Assembly (NCBI GenBank): GCA_041488155.1
Contig: JBGPOS010000054.1
Span: 1-28,449, forward strand
From: JBGPOS01 sp041488155
Lineage (GTDB): Bacteria; Chloroflexota; Dehalococcoidia; Tepidiformales; Tepidiformaceae
Length of the DNA: 28,449 nucleotides
Reading direction: 5' to 3'
Shown: piece after piece, positions 7,691 through 14,920 of the stretch
Layout: each line of letters opens with the position of its first letter
Position numbering within the stretch: position 1 is the first letter of the stretch
Notes under the pieces: model-generated
Databases searched by the model: none
What the model was told of the DNA's origin: nothing
What the model saw: only the letters and a program-made list of their open reading frames with translations
Translations under genes and position numbers: made by a program

Positions 7691-8682
7691 GCGCCGCAAA
7701 GATCCTCAAGCGACCCGCCAATGTCGCCGAGCGTCCGCCCCTCGTGTCGCCTGGCGACGTGAAGAAAGCGGCGATGCTCGCAGGCCTGGCGATCCTCGCC
7801 TGGACCACCCCCGAGAGGTCCTGGGATCGAATCGGGAGGCTCCTCGCCGACCTGGAGACGCTTGCCCTCAGGGCGCGCAAACCGAGTCGCTTCGCTGGCG
7901 GACCCAAGGACTGGCGCTCGAATCTTGAGACACTGACCCCCGACGCCGCCTTCTGGTATCTGAGGGCGATGGTCGGCCGCGAAAACCTCGCCGTTCTCCG
8001 CAGTTTTCGCCCCGGTGGCTGGAAGCCCTCCGTCGCCATCGTCGGCTTCGAGCATGTCGCCGCAGCTCTGGAGGCGGGCCGCGGCGCGATCCTCTGGGAC
8101 TCCACCTTCGCCGGCCACAACCTCGTCACAAAGATGGCGCTCTCCCGGGCCGGCGTCCCGCCCGTGCACCTCAGCCACCCCTCACACGGCTTCTCTCGCT
8201 CCCGCGTGGGTGGGAAGTTCCTCAATCCTGTGCTTACAAGAGTCGAAGACCGCTATCTCGCCGAGCGGCTCCTGGTTGCCGACGCCGACTCCTGGGATGC
8301 GACCGTCGTGAGCGCCATGCGAGCCTTCGTTCAACGACTGCGCGCGAACGCCGTCGTGACCATCACCGCTTACGGAAGCGACGAGTCGAGAAAGCTGGTC
8401 GAACTCCCCTGCCTCAGCGGCACTGTCCGATTTCCCACCGGGCCCGCCAACCTCGCCGTGTTGTCGGGAGCGCCGCTTCTGCCCGTCTTCACTTTGCACA
8501 AGGGGCCTGGCCGCTTCGAAGTCCACATCGAACCTGCCCTCCCCATCACCCGCGAAGATCGCGCCCAGGGCTTCGCTTCCGCCATCGAGTCCTACGTCCA
8601 AACGCTGGAGCAGTACGTGAAAAGGGATCCGGAGCTCTGGATTGGCTGGCACGGCCTTGCCCTCGAACAGGCGCGTGCGTGA
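7687..8682 (+). CDS. LpxL/HtrB-like lysophospholipid acyltransferase family protein, altered active site
   Basis: 331 residues starting at a GTG that overlaps the preceding stop (GTGTGA). The overall arrangement resembles the lipid A / PIM acyltransferase family: an N-terminal helix-rich segment, 'FEHVAAALEAGRGAILWDSTFAGHNLVTKMALSRAGV', a central 'VTITAYGSDE' strand, and 'PTGPANLAVLSGAPLLPVF' near the C-terminus, matching the family pattern of G-A followed by gas-type sugar or acyl pocket residues. The usual H-x4-D/E dyad is not there: by alignment the His falls on Thr and the Glu on Asn in 'STFAGHN'. It may use other residues or be non-catalytic. Coupling to an acyl-CoA ligase fits an acyl-transfer role. 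Confidence 0.62.
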   Translation: MSAAKILKRPANVAERPPLVSPGDVKKAAMLAGLAILAWTTPERSWDRIGRLLADLETLALRARKPSRFAGGPKDWRSNLETLTPDAAFWYLRAMVGRENLAVLRSFRPGGWKPSVAIVGFEHVAAALEAGRGAILWDSTFAGHNLVTKMALSRAGVPPVHLSHPSHGFSRSRVGGKFLNPVLTRVEDRYLAERLLVADADSWDATVVSAMRAFVQRLRANAVVTITAYGSDESRKLVELPCLSGTVRFPTGPANLAVLSGAPLLPVFTLHKGPGRFEVHIEPALPITREDRAQGFASAIESYVQTLEQYVKRDPELWIGWHGLALEQARA

Positions 8683-8683
8683 G

Positions 8684-9231
8684 ATGCCGGAGTCAAGCAC
8701 ACTCAGCGCACTACGGTTCGTATCCTTCTCCTCTACGACAGCCGCGGAGGGCTGACCGAGCAGCTCGCGGACTCGATCGCCGAGGGCATCCTCGAGTCCG
8801 GCGCCCGCTGTGAGAGGCGCCGTGTCGACGACGCATCCATCCCCGACCTCCTCGCAGCCGACGGCATCATCCTCGGCTCGCCCAACTGGAGCGGCATGAC
8901 TGGTCGGCTCAAGCAGTGGTTCGACTACACCGGCGACCTCTGGGAGACGGGCGAGCTCGCCGGCAAAGTCGGAGCCGTCTTCACCGCCGGTTACTCACGC
9001 TCCGGCGGCATCGAAGCCACGCTCCTGCAGCTACTCCACCTCCTCTTCGCTCACGGCATGGTCGTCGTAGGCCTCCCCTGGACCGATGCGATGCGCCACT
9101 CCGGCTCCTACTACGGGGCCACCGCCCATGGCCAGGTCACCGGCGATGACCGCGCCCAGGCCAGGGCCCTTGGCCGGCGCGTGGCGGAAGTAGCGAGCAA
9201 ACTTGTGGACGACCGTGCCCGGGGAACCTGA
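8684..9231 (+). CDS. flavodoxin / WrbA-like FMN protein with apparent frameshift near its start
   Basis: The frame from 8683 to 9231 encodes a full flavodoxin-like domain: 'VRILLLYDSRGGLTEQLAD' (first strand and phosphate loop), 'DGIILGSPNWSGMTGRLKQW' (second FMN loop) and 'GKVGAVFTAGYSRSGGIEATL'. In this frame there is no ATG, GTG or TTG between the upstream stop (8680-8682) and the ATG at 8896, which lies inside the FMN fold. An ATG at 8684, overlapping the acyltransferase stop region (TGAGATG), is in another frame; one missing base around 8708-8712 would join it as 'MPESSTLSA' to 'TTVRILLLY'. Starting at 8896 would give only 111 residues without the phosphate loop. Likely role: electron transfer or quinone reduction. 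Confidence 0.65.
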
Positions 9232-9455
9232 GACTGGCAACCACTAGGCGGGCGGCACCACACTCGCCCTGAACCCAGAACATCGGATCACCGGGAGCGC
9301 CGGATACTTCCTGAAACGAGCGTCGGACGCCGAAAGCTCGCAAAGCCAGAACACCGAGCCCTTCGCACTCTGGACGCGACGCGCATGATCGCAGCCACCA
9401 CACAGGCCCACCCCCGCATCCTGGCTCCCGCCTTCGCCTGCGCGCCTGTGCAACG
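9232..9455. other. intergenic segment between convergent genes
   Basis: About 220 bases between the flavodoxin stop and the stop of the minus-strand beta-sandwich gene. I see no conserved coding frame, RNA gene, repeat or clear terminator hairpin here. Confidence 0.5.
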
Positions 9456-10223
9456 TCACCCCCCCGGTTCGGTCGTAACACGCATCGGGCTCCAACGTCC
9501 GATCACGCCCTGCCCGTGGCAGCTCACAGACTTCCCCTCGACGATGTCGATCTCCGACATCAGCCCGAGCGCCGCAATGAACCCCGTGAGCTTGTCCGGC
9601 ACCTGTTCGTAGCGGTCCACCACGCGCCCGTCGGCTTCGAACTCCACGGTGTCGGCACCCTGGTCGTAGGTAATCCGGTAGGCGTGCACCTGCCCCTGGC
9701 CGGCTGGCAGCTCTTTCAATTCGTTGAAGATGCAGAAGGCCCGCGCCTCACCGGTCTCCGGCAGAGTGACCCCCGGGAACGGCAGCCGGCCGTACACCGT
9801 CGCCACCGTGTCGCCGCCCGTGAAGAAGTCGAGCGCCCAGCCCGTACTGAAATCAAGCAGGTTCCACGAAACGTAACCGTCGTAGAGATCGCCTGGCCGC
9901 GTGCCCACGGTCCGCGCCGCGACCTGTATTTCGAACGTAATTCGTCCGCCCTCGGGCACTGCAAATCGCTCGCGGGAAAAGTACATGTGCTTCGCGTTGT
10001 CGAGGATCTGAACCCGGTCGTTGCCGCGGGTGTAGGGGACGGCTGCGACCTGGAGCCAGCCGTTCCGCACCAATACGACCGCGTTCGGCTCGCGGTACGT
10101 CCACGAACCGCCGTCGGGCAGGGCGAAACCGCCGATGGTCCAGTTTGAATCGGGCTCCAAGATCCGGTTGAAGTCACCAACGACGACTTCGGTGGTCATT
10201 TTCGAAGGAGATTCAGTGGTCAT
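9456..10223 (-). CDS. beta-sandwich protein of unknown function (DUF6081-like)
   Basis: 255 residues rich in alternating strands, with no signal peptide or membrane segment. 'WTIGGFALPDGGSWTYREP', 'AKHMYFSRERFAVPEGGRITFEIQVAA', 'DLYDGYVSWNLLDFSTGWALDFFTGG' and 'AYRITYDQGADTVEFEADGRVVDRY' resemble concanavalin-A/lectin-like sandwiches of the actinobacterial DUF6081 type; this match is from memory. Two ATGs are possible, at 10223 and 10199, because the first 24 bases partly repeat the next (MTTESPSK then MTTEVVVG). It follows the small membrane-protein gene by about 70 bases on the same strand. Confidence 0.6.
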   Translation of the reverse strand: MTTESPSKMTTEVVVGDFNRILEPDSNWTIGGFALPDGGSWTYREPNAVVLVRNGWLQVAAVPYTRGNDRVQILDNAKHMYFSRERFAVPEGGRITFEIQVAARTVGTRPGDLYDGYVSWNLLDFSTGWALDFFTGGDTVATVYGRLPFPGVTLPETGEARAFCIFNELKELPAGQGQVHAYRITYDQGADTVEFEADGRVVDRYEQVPDKLTGFIAALGLMSEIDIVEGKSVSCHGQGVIGRWSPMRVTTEPGG

Positions 10224-10293
10224 GGCGAGAGATTACAGGCCATCCGCACCGGCGGCTGTAAGCCCCGCACTTCGCCCTTCGGAAACACGGGCG

Positions 10294-10623
10294 TTAGTGC
10301 TTGGCGTCGTCGATGATCCGCTCAGCCGCCGCGACCGCTTCCGAGACATCGGCGTCGGCCCCTTCCGCCCCTCCCCCCGAAGCACGGCAATACCGGCAAG
10401 ATTCCTCCGCGCCCACAAACCTGAGCGCCAGGTGCGTAAGCGTGCGCCCGCAGTACCCGGCCGGCGCGCTCTGCCCGACGACTCGCAACTTTCGTTTCGG
10501 GCGCACAGGAGCCGGCCCGGGACGGCCCATGCCCTGGCGCTCCCACCGCAACCGCGCCGCATTCACCAGGAAGAGGAAGAACGGCATCAGCAGGAGGCCA
10601 CCGAAGACGATGAATCCGATCAC
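10294..10623 (-). CDS. small membrane protein with possible zinc-ribbon cysteines
   Basis: 109 residues from a GTG. Residues 1-21 (IGFIVFGGLLLMPFFLFLV) form one transmembrane helix, followed by basic residues that would stay in the cytoplasm. The rest is soluble and includes three cysteines as 'YCGRTL' and 'SCRYCRA', a partial zinc-ribbon pattern. An acidic helix (DADVSEAVAAAERIIDDAKH) closes the protein. It is 76 bases downstream of pheT on the same strand. Function unknown. Confidence 0.55.
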   Translation of the reverse strand: MIGFIVFGGLLLMPFFLFLVNAARLRWERQGMGRPGPAPVRPKRKLRVVGQSAPAGYCGRTLTHLALRFVGAEESCRYCRASGGGAEGADADVSEAVAAAERIIDDAKH

Positions 10624-10699
10624 GCCGCTAGGGTATCGAATCCAACCTCCTCTTGCGCGCCAGGCCGAAGGGCCTCAAGCGAATCAGCGCTCGCCAGGG

Positions 10700-13120
10700 C
10701 TAACCGCCGCGCAGCGTCGCCCCAAGGTCCTTCTCCAGCCGCCTGACGAGTCCCGCCTGGATTCGTGACACCTCCTCGTCGGTGAGCGTCCGGTCGGCCG
10801 ACTGGTACCGCAACCGCAGTCCCAGCGACTTCTTTCCCGGAGGTACTCCGGCGCCGCGGTAGTCATCGAAAATCTCGCCGGCTATCCGGACGTTGCCCTG
10901 CCGCTGGGCCCTCACGAGGTCGATGACTCGCCCGGCCGGCAGGTCCGAATCGACGACGAGGGCGACATCCTGCCGCACTTCCGGGAAACGCGACGGGACG
11001 GTGTACGCCGGACGGTCTGGCAGCGACCGCACCAGGTCTTCGAGCCACAGCTCGACGAGGAACACGGGCTCGCCGACGTCGAACTGGGCCGCCGTCTCTG
11101 GGTGCACCTGGGCAACGATGCCGACCGGTTCCTTCCCTGCCAGGACCTGGGCCGTGTGCCCTTCGAGCAACCCAAACGCCACCACCGGACCGGTAGCCGC
11201 GTCGACTCCCACCGCCCCAAGCAGCGCTTCGGCGACGCCCTTTGCATCGAAGAAGTCGAGCGCCTCCCGCCCGGCCCCAGGCCAACGCGTCTCCCGGTCA
11301 CCCCCGAGTACCCCGCAGACCACCGTACGTTCGTGTGGCAAATCCGCCTCCGCGGCGAGATATTCGAAGCCGATCTCAAAGAGTCGCATCGCTCCCTCGT
11401 GGTGGCCGCGGTTCGCCGCGAACGCCTCGAGCAGCGACGCCCGGAGCGACGTGCGCAGGTACTGGTGCTCCACTGAAACCGGATTCACCACAGCCAGCGA
11501 GGCCGCCCGGCGCGAGTGATCAGGCGCAACCACCCGCGCGAGCCGGGCGCGGTCGGTCAGCGTGTAGCTGATGATCTCCTGGAAGCCCAACCCCACGGCA
11601 ACGTCCCGCAACCGCTCGCGCAGGGTCTCCAACGGTCGTGGTTCAACAGCTGGCAGGCTCCCACGAAGCATCGTCGCCGGCAGCTTGTCGTACCCGTAGA
11701 CCCTCGCAACGTCTTCTATCACGTCGTCTGCGATCTCCACGTCCGGCCTCCAGTAAGGCGGCTGCACCCGAAAGCCGTCCGGGGCAATATGCTCGCAACC
11801 AAAGCCGAGCGCACTCAGAATCTCCACCACACGCGGCTCTGGAATGGACATCCCCAGGACCTGCTCCATCCGCGCCGAGCTCAGGTCGATCGTCCGCGCG
11901 GCCTGCCTTCCCGGAAAGACGTCGACGAGCCCCACCGCGACCGCACCTCCGGTGATCTGCTCGAAGAGGTGAAGTGCGCGCTCCTGGGCGTACTCCGCCA
12001 TCTCCGGGCCGATCCCCTTTTCGAAGCGCAACGACGCCTCGGTGCGAAGCTTCATTAGCCCCGAACTCCGCCGGATCGAACCTGGTTTGAAGTTCGCCAC
12101 CTCAAGCAGGACCGTCGTCGTCCCCTCGCTCACCTCGCTATTCCCACCGCCCATAATCCCGGCGATTCCGACGGGCCCCTCGCCGTCGCAAATCATCAAC
12201 GTCTCCGGGTCGAGCTCGCGTTCCACGCCGTCCAACGTCGTGAGCCGCTCTCCCCGCCGCGCCCGGCGCGCGACGAGCCTGTGGCCCCGCACGAGGTCGT
12301 AGTCGAAGGCGTGCAGCGGCTGGCCAGTCTCCAGCATCACGTAATTCGTTATGTCCACAACGTTGTTGATAGCGCGCATTCCCAGCCGCTGGAGCCGCTC
12401 CTGCATCCAAAGCGGCGATGGCCCCACCCTCACGCCTTCGATGACCGACGCGGTGAAGCGACGGCAGAGGTCCGGCGCCTCGATCGCCACCGAAACGAGG
12501 CCTGCCGCCGGGCCGTCAGACTGCCCGTGGTCGCGAGCCGGCTCGCGCAGCGGTCGTCCGGTCAAGGCCGAAACCTCGCGGGCGAATCCCAGCACGCCGA
12601 GGAGATCCGCCCGGTTCGCCCAGGTCGAAATGTCGAACACGACGTCGCCGAGCTGCTCTACCAGCGGTCGCCCCACAGGCGCATCGTCGGGCAGCACCAG
12701 GATCCCTTCGTGATCGTCGCTCAGCCCCAGCTCCTTCTCGCTCAGCACCATGCCGGCCGACTCGACGCCACGGATGGGCCGCAGCTTGAGCTTCGCCGGC
12801 TGCCCGGTATGGCCGTCGATGAGGACCGCACCTTCGGTCGCGAAGGCAACCTTCTGTCCAGTGGCAATGTTGGGCGCCCCGCACACGACCTGCTGCCGCC
12901 CCGACCCCGTCTCGACCGTCGCCAGCCGCAGCCGGTCGGCGTTCGGGTGTGGCTCCACCGCCACCACCTCAGCCACCCGGATCCGCTCCGGGTCCCACTG
13001 CGCCCCGACCGTCTCCCACGATTCCACCTCCGCCGTCCCGTCGATCAGCAGCCTCGCCAGCTCCTTGACCGGCATGTCGACGTCGACGAACTCGCGCAGC
13101 CATCTCAACGAAAGTTTCAA
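10700..13120 (-). CDS. pheT: phenylalanyl-tRNA synthetase beta subunit
   Basis: 806 residues, the normal bacterial length. In order: the N-terminal helix (SLRWLREFVDVDM); an OB-fold tRNA-binding domain at about 40-150 (VAVEPHPNADRLRLATVETG, VVCGAPNI); the B3/B4 editing region (~210-390, with 'MRAINNVVDITNYVMLETGQPLHAFDYD'); the B5 domain (~400-475); the inactive synthetase core; and the anticodon-binding FDX-ACB domain (~713-806, 'VPSRFPEVRQDVALVVD'). It pairs with PheS to form the alpha2-beta2 enzyme charging tRNA-Phe. The start is TTG, with GGAGG 6 bases upstream. The TTG overlaps the stop of the four-helix-bundle gene (TTGA). Confidence 0.97.
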   Translation of the reverse strand: MKLSLRWLREFVDVDMPVKELARLLIDGTAEVESWETVGAQWDPERIRVAEVVAVEPHPNADRLRLATVETGSGRQQVVCGAPNIATGQKVAFATEGAVLIDGHTGQPAKLKLRPIRGVESAGMVLSEKELGLSDDHEGILVLPDDAPVGRPLVEQLGDVVFDISTWANRADLLGVLGFAREVSALTGRPLREPARDHGQSDGPAAGLVSVAIEAPDLCRRFTASVIEGVRVGPSPLWMQERLQRLGMRAINNVVDITNYVMLETGQPLHAFDYDLVRGHRLVARRARRGERLTTLDGVERELDPETLMICDGEGPVGIAGIMGGGNSEVSEGTTTVLLEVANFKPGSIRRSSGLMKLRTEASLRFEKGIGPEMAEYAQERALHLFEQITGGAVAVGLVDVFPGRQAARTIDLSSARMEQVLGMSIPEPRVVEILSALGFGCEHIAPDGFRVQPPYWRPDVEIADDVIEDVARVYGYDKLPATMLRGSLPAVEPRPLETLRERLRDVAVGLGFQEIISYTLTDRARLARVVAPDHSRRAASLAVVNPVSVEHQYLRTSLRASLLEAFAANRGHHEGAMRLFEIGFEYLAAEADLPHERTVVCGVLGGDRETRWPGAGREALDFFDAKGVAEALLGAVGVDAATGPVVAFGLLEGHTAQVLAGKEPVGIVAQVHPETAAQFDVGEPVFLVELWLEDLVRSLPDRPAYTVPSRFPEVRQDVALVVDSDLPAGRVIDLVRAQRQGNVRIAGEIFDDYRGAGVPPGKKSLGLRLRYQSADRTLTDEEVSRIQAGLVRRLEKDLGATLRGG

Positions 13121-13512
13121 GGGCGGCCTCCACCGCCCAGGCCGTTGGCTGTTGGCTGTTGGCTGTTGGCAAGCCTTCGCATGAAGGCCACGAGCATCCG
13201 CTTCACAGACGCAAGTTGACTTTCCAGCGTGATGTACAAGTCTTCGGGCAGGTATCCGAGGTCTCTCGCTAGCAGGAGCTGGTATTCCAGCTCGGTCGCT
13301 GAACCCAGAGCGATGCGGAGCGAGTGTCGAAACTCCGCGTCGGTGCGGGCCGACCCTTCCACGATATTGGACGGGACCGAACAGGCGGCGCGGCGTACCT
13401 GGCTTGTCAGCCCATAGAGTTCCTTGCGCGGAAAGGTGGCAGTTGCCTTGTACACTTCTAGCGTGACGGCGTGAGACGCCTGCCAGACCACGAGCTCTCG
13501 AAACGGTCTCAC
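13117..13512 (-). CDS. four-helix-bundle protein (S23/IVS-type)
   Basis: 131 residues from a GTG, with GGAG about 10 bases upstream. 'FRELVVWQASHAVTLEVYKAT', 'GLTSQVRRAACSVPSNIVEGSAR', 'EFRHSLRIALGSATELEYQLLLARDLGY' and a last helix 'LESQLASVKRMLVAFMRRL' are the four helices of the S23-type family (TIGR02436), first known from proteins encoded in 23S rRNA intervening sequences and related to Avd of diversity-generating retroelements. The function of stand-alone copies is unknown. It sits between pheS and pheT on the same strand. Its tail (ANSQQPTANG) is encoded by a heptamer repeat array, and its TGA overlaps the pheT start. Confidence 0.88.
   Translation of the reverse strand: MRPFRELVVWQASHAVTLEVYKATATFPRKELYGLTSQVRRAACSVPSNIVEGSARTDAEFRHSLRIALGSATELEYQLLLARDLGYLPEDLYITLESQLASVKRMLVAFMRRLANSQQPTANGLGGGGRP
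13127..13131 (-). promoter_or_regulatory. pheT ribosome binding site
   Basis: GGAGG read on the minus strand, 6 bases before the TTG start. It supports the TTG start of pheT and lies inside the last codons of the four-helix-bundle gene, so pheT translation may be coupled to that gene. Confidence 0.6.
13140..13170 (+). repeat. left heptamer array
   Basis: GGCC followed by three exact copies of GTTGGCT and a fourth partial copy GTTGGC. It forms one arm of the inverted repeat around the four-helix-bundle gene and is translated as the C-terminal tail of that protein. Confidence 0.85.
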
Positions 13513-13543
13513 TGGTTATTCGCTCCAGTCGTTACGAATTGCA

Positions 13544-13576
13544 CTGCCAATAGCTAACCGCCAATAGCCAACGGCC
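13544..13576 (-). repeat. right heptamer array, inverted
   Basis: Read on the minus strand: GGCC then GTTGGCT, ATTGGCG, GTTAGCT and ATTGGCA. This is the same unit as the left array but more diverged, in opposite orientation, and it directly abuts the pheS stop codon. Confidence 0.8.
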
Positions 13577-14632
13577 CTAAAACTGGCCCAAGAACCGCAG
13601 ATCGTTCTGGTAGAAATGCCGGATGTCTTCGATCCCCCAGCGCAGAAGCGCCACCCGCTCGACGCCCATTCCGAAGGCGAAGCCGGTGTACTTTGACGAG
13701 TCGTACACCGCGTTCTCCAGGATCTCCGGATGCACCATTCCCGCCCCCAGGATCTCGATCCACCCCGTCCCATGACACGTCCGGCAATCCGCCCCTGACC
13801 CCCGGCAGATGAAGCAGTCCATCGCCATCTCCACCCCGGGCTCAACGAAGGGGAAGTAGCTGTGGTGGAAGATGATCTGCCGGTCGTGTCCAAACAGCTT
13901 CCTGGCGAACTCATAGAGCACCCCCTTGAGGTCGCTCATCCGCACACCTTCGTCGACTGCAAGCCCTTCGATCTGGGTCAACATCCACTCGTGCGTCGCG
14001 TCCGTCGCCTCGTAGCGGTAGCACTTGCCGGGGACGATAACCCGGATCGGTGGCTGCGAACGTTCCATCACCCGGATCTGGTTCGGCGTCGTGTGCGTGC
14101 GGAGCAGCATCTTCCGCTCACCGTCGATAAGTGTGTCCACCCAGATCGTGTCCCACATGTCGCGCGCCGGATGGTCTTCTGGGATTCGCGCGGCGTCGAA
14201 GTTGTATTTGCTCCACTCGACTTCCGGCCCTTCGAACACCCGGAATCCCATCTCCTCGAACACCTTGATGCAATCGCGCAGGGTTTGCGTCACCGGGTGT
14301 AGTCGGCCCACGGGCTGAGGCCGGCCGGGGAGCGTGACGTCGATCGCCTGGCTCGTGGTGAGCGCCTTGATCGCCGCCTCGCGAAGCGATTCTCGTCTGC
14401 ACGCCAGCGCTTCTTCGAGAGCCCGCTTGAAGTCGTTAACCTGCTTCCCGTAAGCGCCACGTTCCGGCGGGGGCGTCTGCTGGATTCCCTGTACGAGCCG
14501 GGTTACGGTGCCACCCTGCCGCCCGAGCCACTCCACTCGCCACCGCTCGACCGCTTCGTCATCCGCCGAAGCCTCAAGGGCGGCAAGTGCTTCTGTCCGA
14601 AGGTCGTCGAGAGGGCCCGCAGAATCCGACAT
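13577..14632 (-). CDS. pheS: phenylalanyl-tRNA synthetase alpha subunit
   Basis: 351 residues. An N-terminal coiled-coil for tRNA binding (~1-95) precedes the class II core: 'HPVTQTLRDCIKVFEEMGFRVFEGPEVE' (112-139), 'RTHTTPNQIRVM' (178-189, substrate pocket), 'KCYRYEATDATHEWMLTQIEGL' (203-224, motif 2) and 'FAFGMGVERVALLRWGIEDIRHFY' (318-341, motif 3). Four cysteines at 273, 276, 283 and 286 (CFICRGSG, CRTCHGTG) form a likely zinc knuckle in front of 'WIEILGAGMVHP', a variant found in some but not all PheS. It forms the synthetase together with pheT, from which it is separated by the inserted cassette. Confidence 0.97.
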   Translation of the reverse strand: MSDSAGPLDDLRTEALAALEASADDEAVERWRVEWLGRQGGTVTRLVQGIQQTPPPERGAYGKQVNDFKRALEEALACRRESLREAAIKALTTSQAIDVTLPGRPQPVGRLHPVTQTLRDCIKVFEEMGFRVFEGPEVEWSKYNFDAARIPEDHPARDMWDTIWVDTLIDGERKMLLRTHTTPNQIRVMERSQPPIRVIVPGKCYRYEATDATHEWMLTQIEGLAVDEGVRMSDLKGVLYEFARKLFGHDRQIIFHHSYFPFVEPGVEMAMDCFICRGSGADCRTCHGTGWIEILGAGMVHPEILENAVYDSSKYTGFAFGMGVERVALLRWGIEDIRHFYQNDLRFLGQF

Positions 14633-14642
14633 GAGGCACTCT

Positions 14643-14648
14643 AGTATA
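14643..14648 (-). promoter_or_regulatory. possible -10 box for pheS
   Basis: TATACT on the minus strand, ending 10 bases before the ATG of pheS. It is a good -10 match without a good -35. If used, transcription would start only a few bases before the ATG, so the mRNA would be nearly leaderless. Confidence 0.35.
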
Positions 14649-14695
14649 GGCGGGCGCCAGCCTTAACGTCCGGCGCCCGGTGGTACCATCCGCCG

Positions 14696-14870
14696 ATGCA
14701 CGAACTGCTCAGCGCCTTCCGGTGCTGTGCGAGACGGCCTCCTCCAGGCCGTGACCCACTCGATTGAGCATCGTGCCGACTTCGCCGCGGCCCTCACTCG
14801 CCTCGGCCTCACCACTCCGCCCATCGACTACATCCTCTTCGTCATCGAATCCGCTCCGCCCGCTGCCTGA
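14696..14870 (+). pseudogene. degraded DinB-family gene
   Basis: An ATG at 14696 begins 'MHELLSAFR', a DinB-type N-terminus. After a deletion and a frame change the frame from 14727 to 14870 reads 'GLLQAVTHSIEHRADFAAALTRLGL' and 'PPIDYILFVIES', the C-terminal metal-binding helix (H-x3-HR) and end typical of DinB/YfiT proteins. The middle ~100 residues of a normal ~160-residue DinB are missing. DinB proteins are metal-dependent thiol transferases or damage-inducible proteins. As it stands this cannot make a working protein. Confidence 0.6.
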
Positions 14871-14920
14871 CGTAAGGGAGCCGTAACCGGAACGTAGCCG
14901 GCGGCCGCTACCATGAACGC

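Larger units (their letters stand above)
13140..13576 (-). mobile_element. heptamer-bounded four-helix-bundle cassette inserted between pheS and pheT
   Basis: The segment from 13140 to 13576 carries only the four-helix-bundle gene and ends in a perfect 11-bp inverted repeat, GGCCGTTGGCT at 13140-13150 and AGCCAACGGCC at 13566-13576. Inside each end the sequence continues as about four 7-base units of (G/A)TTGGC(T/G). The right end abuts the pheS stop (13577-13579) and the left end lies 20 bases from the pheT start. Removing it would leave a normal short pheS-pheT gap. No transposase is present, so any movement would need help from outside. Mobility is an inference. Confidence 0.5.

Noticed and set aside
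6503..7699. 398-codon minus-strand frame opposite the acyl-CoA synthetase
   Set aside because: Complete overlap with a strongly conserved plus-strand gene, and no recognisable domain in the antisense product.
12281..13219. 312-codon plus-strand frame within pheT
   Set aside because: His/Arg/Pro-rich antisense of pheT without any domain.
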